Assembly (NCBI GenBank): GCA_030684405.1
Contig: JAUXYA010000034.1
Coordinates: 1 to 64,000 of the forward strand
Length of the DNA stretch: 64,000 bases
Source: Burkholderiales bacterium
GTDB taxonomy: Bacteria > Pseudomonadota > Gammaproteobacteria > Burkholderiales > SG8-41
Direction: 5' to 3'
The stretch's first letter is position 1. Each line of letters opens with the position of its first letter. This document shows, piece after piece, positions 62,332-64,000 of this stretch. The position numbers and the translations under genes were made by a program. Below the pieces are notes generated by a model. The model was not told the DNA's origin. It worked only from the letters and a program-made list of their open reading frames with translations, and ran no database searches.

Positions 62332-63492
62332 TCATGCACTTACCGGAACCCCGGATGCGGGTTGGTGACGCGCTGCAGCACCAGACTCCAGAAGGATGCG
62401 CAGCATGCGGCGCAGCGGTTCCGCCGCCCCCCACAGCAGTTGGTCGCCGACCGTGAAGGCAGTCAAGTACTCCCCGCCCATCGGCAGTTTTCGCAAACGC
62501 CCCACCGGCACGGTCAGCGTGCCGGTCACAGAGGTTGGTGTCAGGTCTCGCAACGAGGCCTCGCGTTCGTTGGGAATCACCCGCACCCAGTCGTTGGCAC
62601 CGGCGAGCAAGCGCTCGATCTCCGGCAGCGGCACATCACGGGTCAGCTTCAGGGTCAGTGCCTGGCTGTGGCAGCGCATCGATCCGATGCGTACGCAGAC
62701 GCCGTCCACCGGCAGCGGATGGGCTTCGCGCCCGAGAATCTTGTTGGTCTCCGCCATGCCCTTCCATTCTTCCTTGCTCTGGCCGTTGCCCAAGTCCTTA
62801 TCGATCCAGGGCAGCAGGCTGCCGGCGAGTGGATGTCCGAAATTCTCGGTCGGCACCGCACCCTTGCGCAAGGCATCCGCGACCACGCGGTCGAGTTCAA
62901 GGATGGCGGAAGCCGGGTTGTCGAGCAGGGGCTTGGCCACCGCATGCACGGCACCCATCTGGGCGACGAGTTCTCGCATATTGGCCGCACCGGCGCCCGA
63001 CGCAGCCTGGTAGGTCATTGCGGTAACCCAATCCACGAGGCCCGCCTTGAAGAGCCCGCCCAAGGCCATCAGCATCAGGCTGACCGTGCAGTTGCCGCCG
63101 ATGTAGTTCTTAACGCCCTTGGCCAGCGCCGCATCGATGACATCGCGGTTGACGGGGTCGAGAATGATTACCGCATCGGGCTGCATGCGCAGTGCAGAGG
63201 CCGCGTCGATCCAGTAGCCGTTCCAGCCAGCGGCGCGCAGCTTGGGGAAAATCGCGTTGGTGTAATCGCCGCCCTGGCAGGAAATCAGGACATCCATCTT
63301 CGCCAGCGCATCGACGCTGTTGGCATCCGCCACCAGGCCGACATCACGGCCGATATCAGGGCCTTTGCCGCCCGCCTGCGAGGTCGAAAAGAAGGTCGGC
63401 GCGATCAGTTCGAAATCGCGCTCCGCCCGCATTCGCTCCACGAGCACCGAGCCAACCATGCCGCGCCATCCGATGATTCCGACTTTTTTCAT
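62332..63492 (-). CDS. asd: Aspartate-semialdehyde dehydrogenase
   Basis: A 386-residue enzyme of the lysine/threonine/methionine pathway. The nucleotide-binding loop is [18 protein letters not shown] at the N-terminus, and the active-site Cys is in [16 protein letters not shown]. The catalytic His is in [16 protein letters not shown]. It lies between leuB and fimV, as in many betaproteobacteria. An AAAGG motif precedes the start. Confidence 0.96.
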   Translation of the reverse strand: MKKVGIIGWRGMVGSVLVERMRAERDFELIAPTFFSTSQAGGKGPDIGRDVGLVADANSVDALAKMDVLISCQGGDYTNAIFPKLRAAGWNGYWIDAASALRMQPDAVIILDPVNRDVIDAALAKGVKNYIGGNCTVSLMLMALGGLFKAGLVDWVTAMTYQAASGAGAANMRELVAQMGAVHAVAKPLLDNPASAILELDRVVADALRKGAVPTENFGHPLAGSLLPWIDKDLGNGQSKEEWKGMAETNKILGREAHPLPVDGVCVRIGSMRCHSQALTLKLTRDVPLPEIERLLAGANDWVRVIPNEREASLRDLTPTSVTGTLTVPVGRLRKLPMGGEYLTAFTVGDQLLWGAAEPLRRMLRILLESGAAARHQPASGVPVSA

Positions 63493-63533
63493 AACTAGAC
63501 CTTTAAAAACAATATGCTACATCAAAGCTGGCG

Positions 63534-64000
<467 letters not shown>

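Overview
The window reads as a chromosomal segment of a GC-rich betaproteobacterium, probably Burkholderiales or a close relative. The main reason is gene order. The blocks rlmE-ftsH-folP-glmM, carA-carB-greA, dapB/bamE/fur, recN-nadK/hrcA-hemH, grpE-dnaK-dnaJ, cysS/ppi-ppi-lpxH and asd-fimV-truA-trpFBA-accD-folC-dedD-cvpA-purF-metZ are all familiar from that class. A Bug/TctC-type solute-binding protein fits as well. Nothing here is phage or plasmid, and I saw no rRNA, tRNA, CRISPR array or insertion sequence.

Positions 1-8604 form an arsenic/phosphate island. It holds the end of an ArsJ-associated GAPDH gene, arsJ and arsR, then a complete pstSCAB transporter behind a textbook Pho box. The pst genes are visibly less GC-rich than their neighbours and encode unusually long PstC and PstA. 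Positions 8624-22502 are housekeeping: cell-wall and folate synthesis, FtsH protease, rRNA methylation, GreA, carbamoyl phosphate synthase, lysine/diaminopimelate synthesis, BamE and Fur. Positions 22566-27137 carry a membrane protein and a c-di-GMP phosphodiesterase with a degenerate GGDEF domain. Positions 27147-39968 hold recN, nadK, the heat-shock regulator hrcA behind a CIRCE operator, hemH, and the grpE-dnaK-dnaJ cluster. An accessory block (TctC protein, SDR, LysR regulator, DUF2249-hemerythrin protein) sits between hemH and grpE.

Positions 40041-42998 are accessory: a nucleotidyltransferase with a small partner, a SEC-C protein and an enolase-superfamily enzyme. Positions 43288-49202 hold cysS, a pair of envelope proteins sharing an NTF2-like C-terminal domain (one is an L,D-transpeptidase-type enzyme), two cyclophilins and lpxH. 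From 49215 to the end, all on the minus strand, come metZ (preceded by what looks like a SAM-II riboswitch plus an intrinsic terminator), a PaiB-like protein, purF, cvpA, dedD, folC, accD, trpA, trpB, trpF, truA, fimV, asd and the 3' part of leuB.

The most unusual signal outside the genes is a set of intergenic tandem-repeat arrays with units of 7, 9 and 10 bp. They are usually arranged as an inverted pair around a short unique core, and usually begin right after a stop codon or end right before a start codon. The 7-bp family occurs in six gaps in this window. One locus has 14 perfect copies, and a 10-bp array supplies the last codons of carA.
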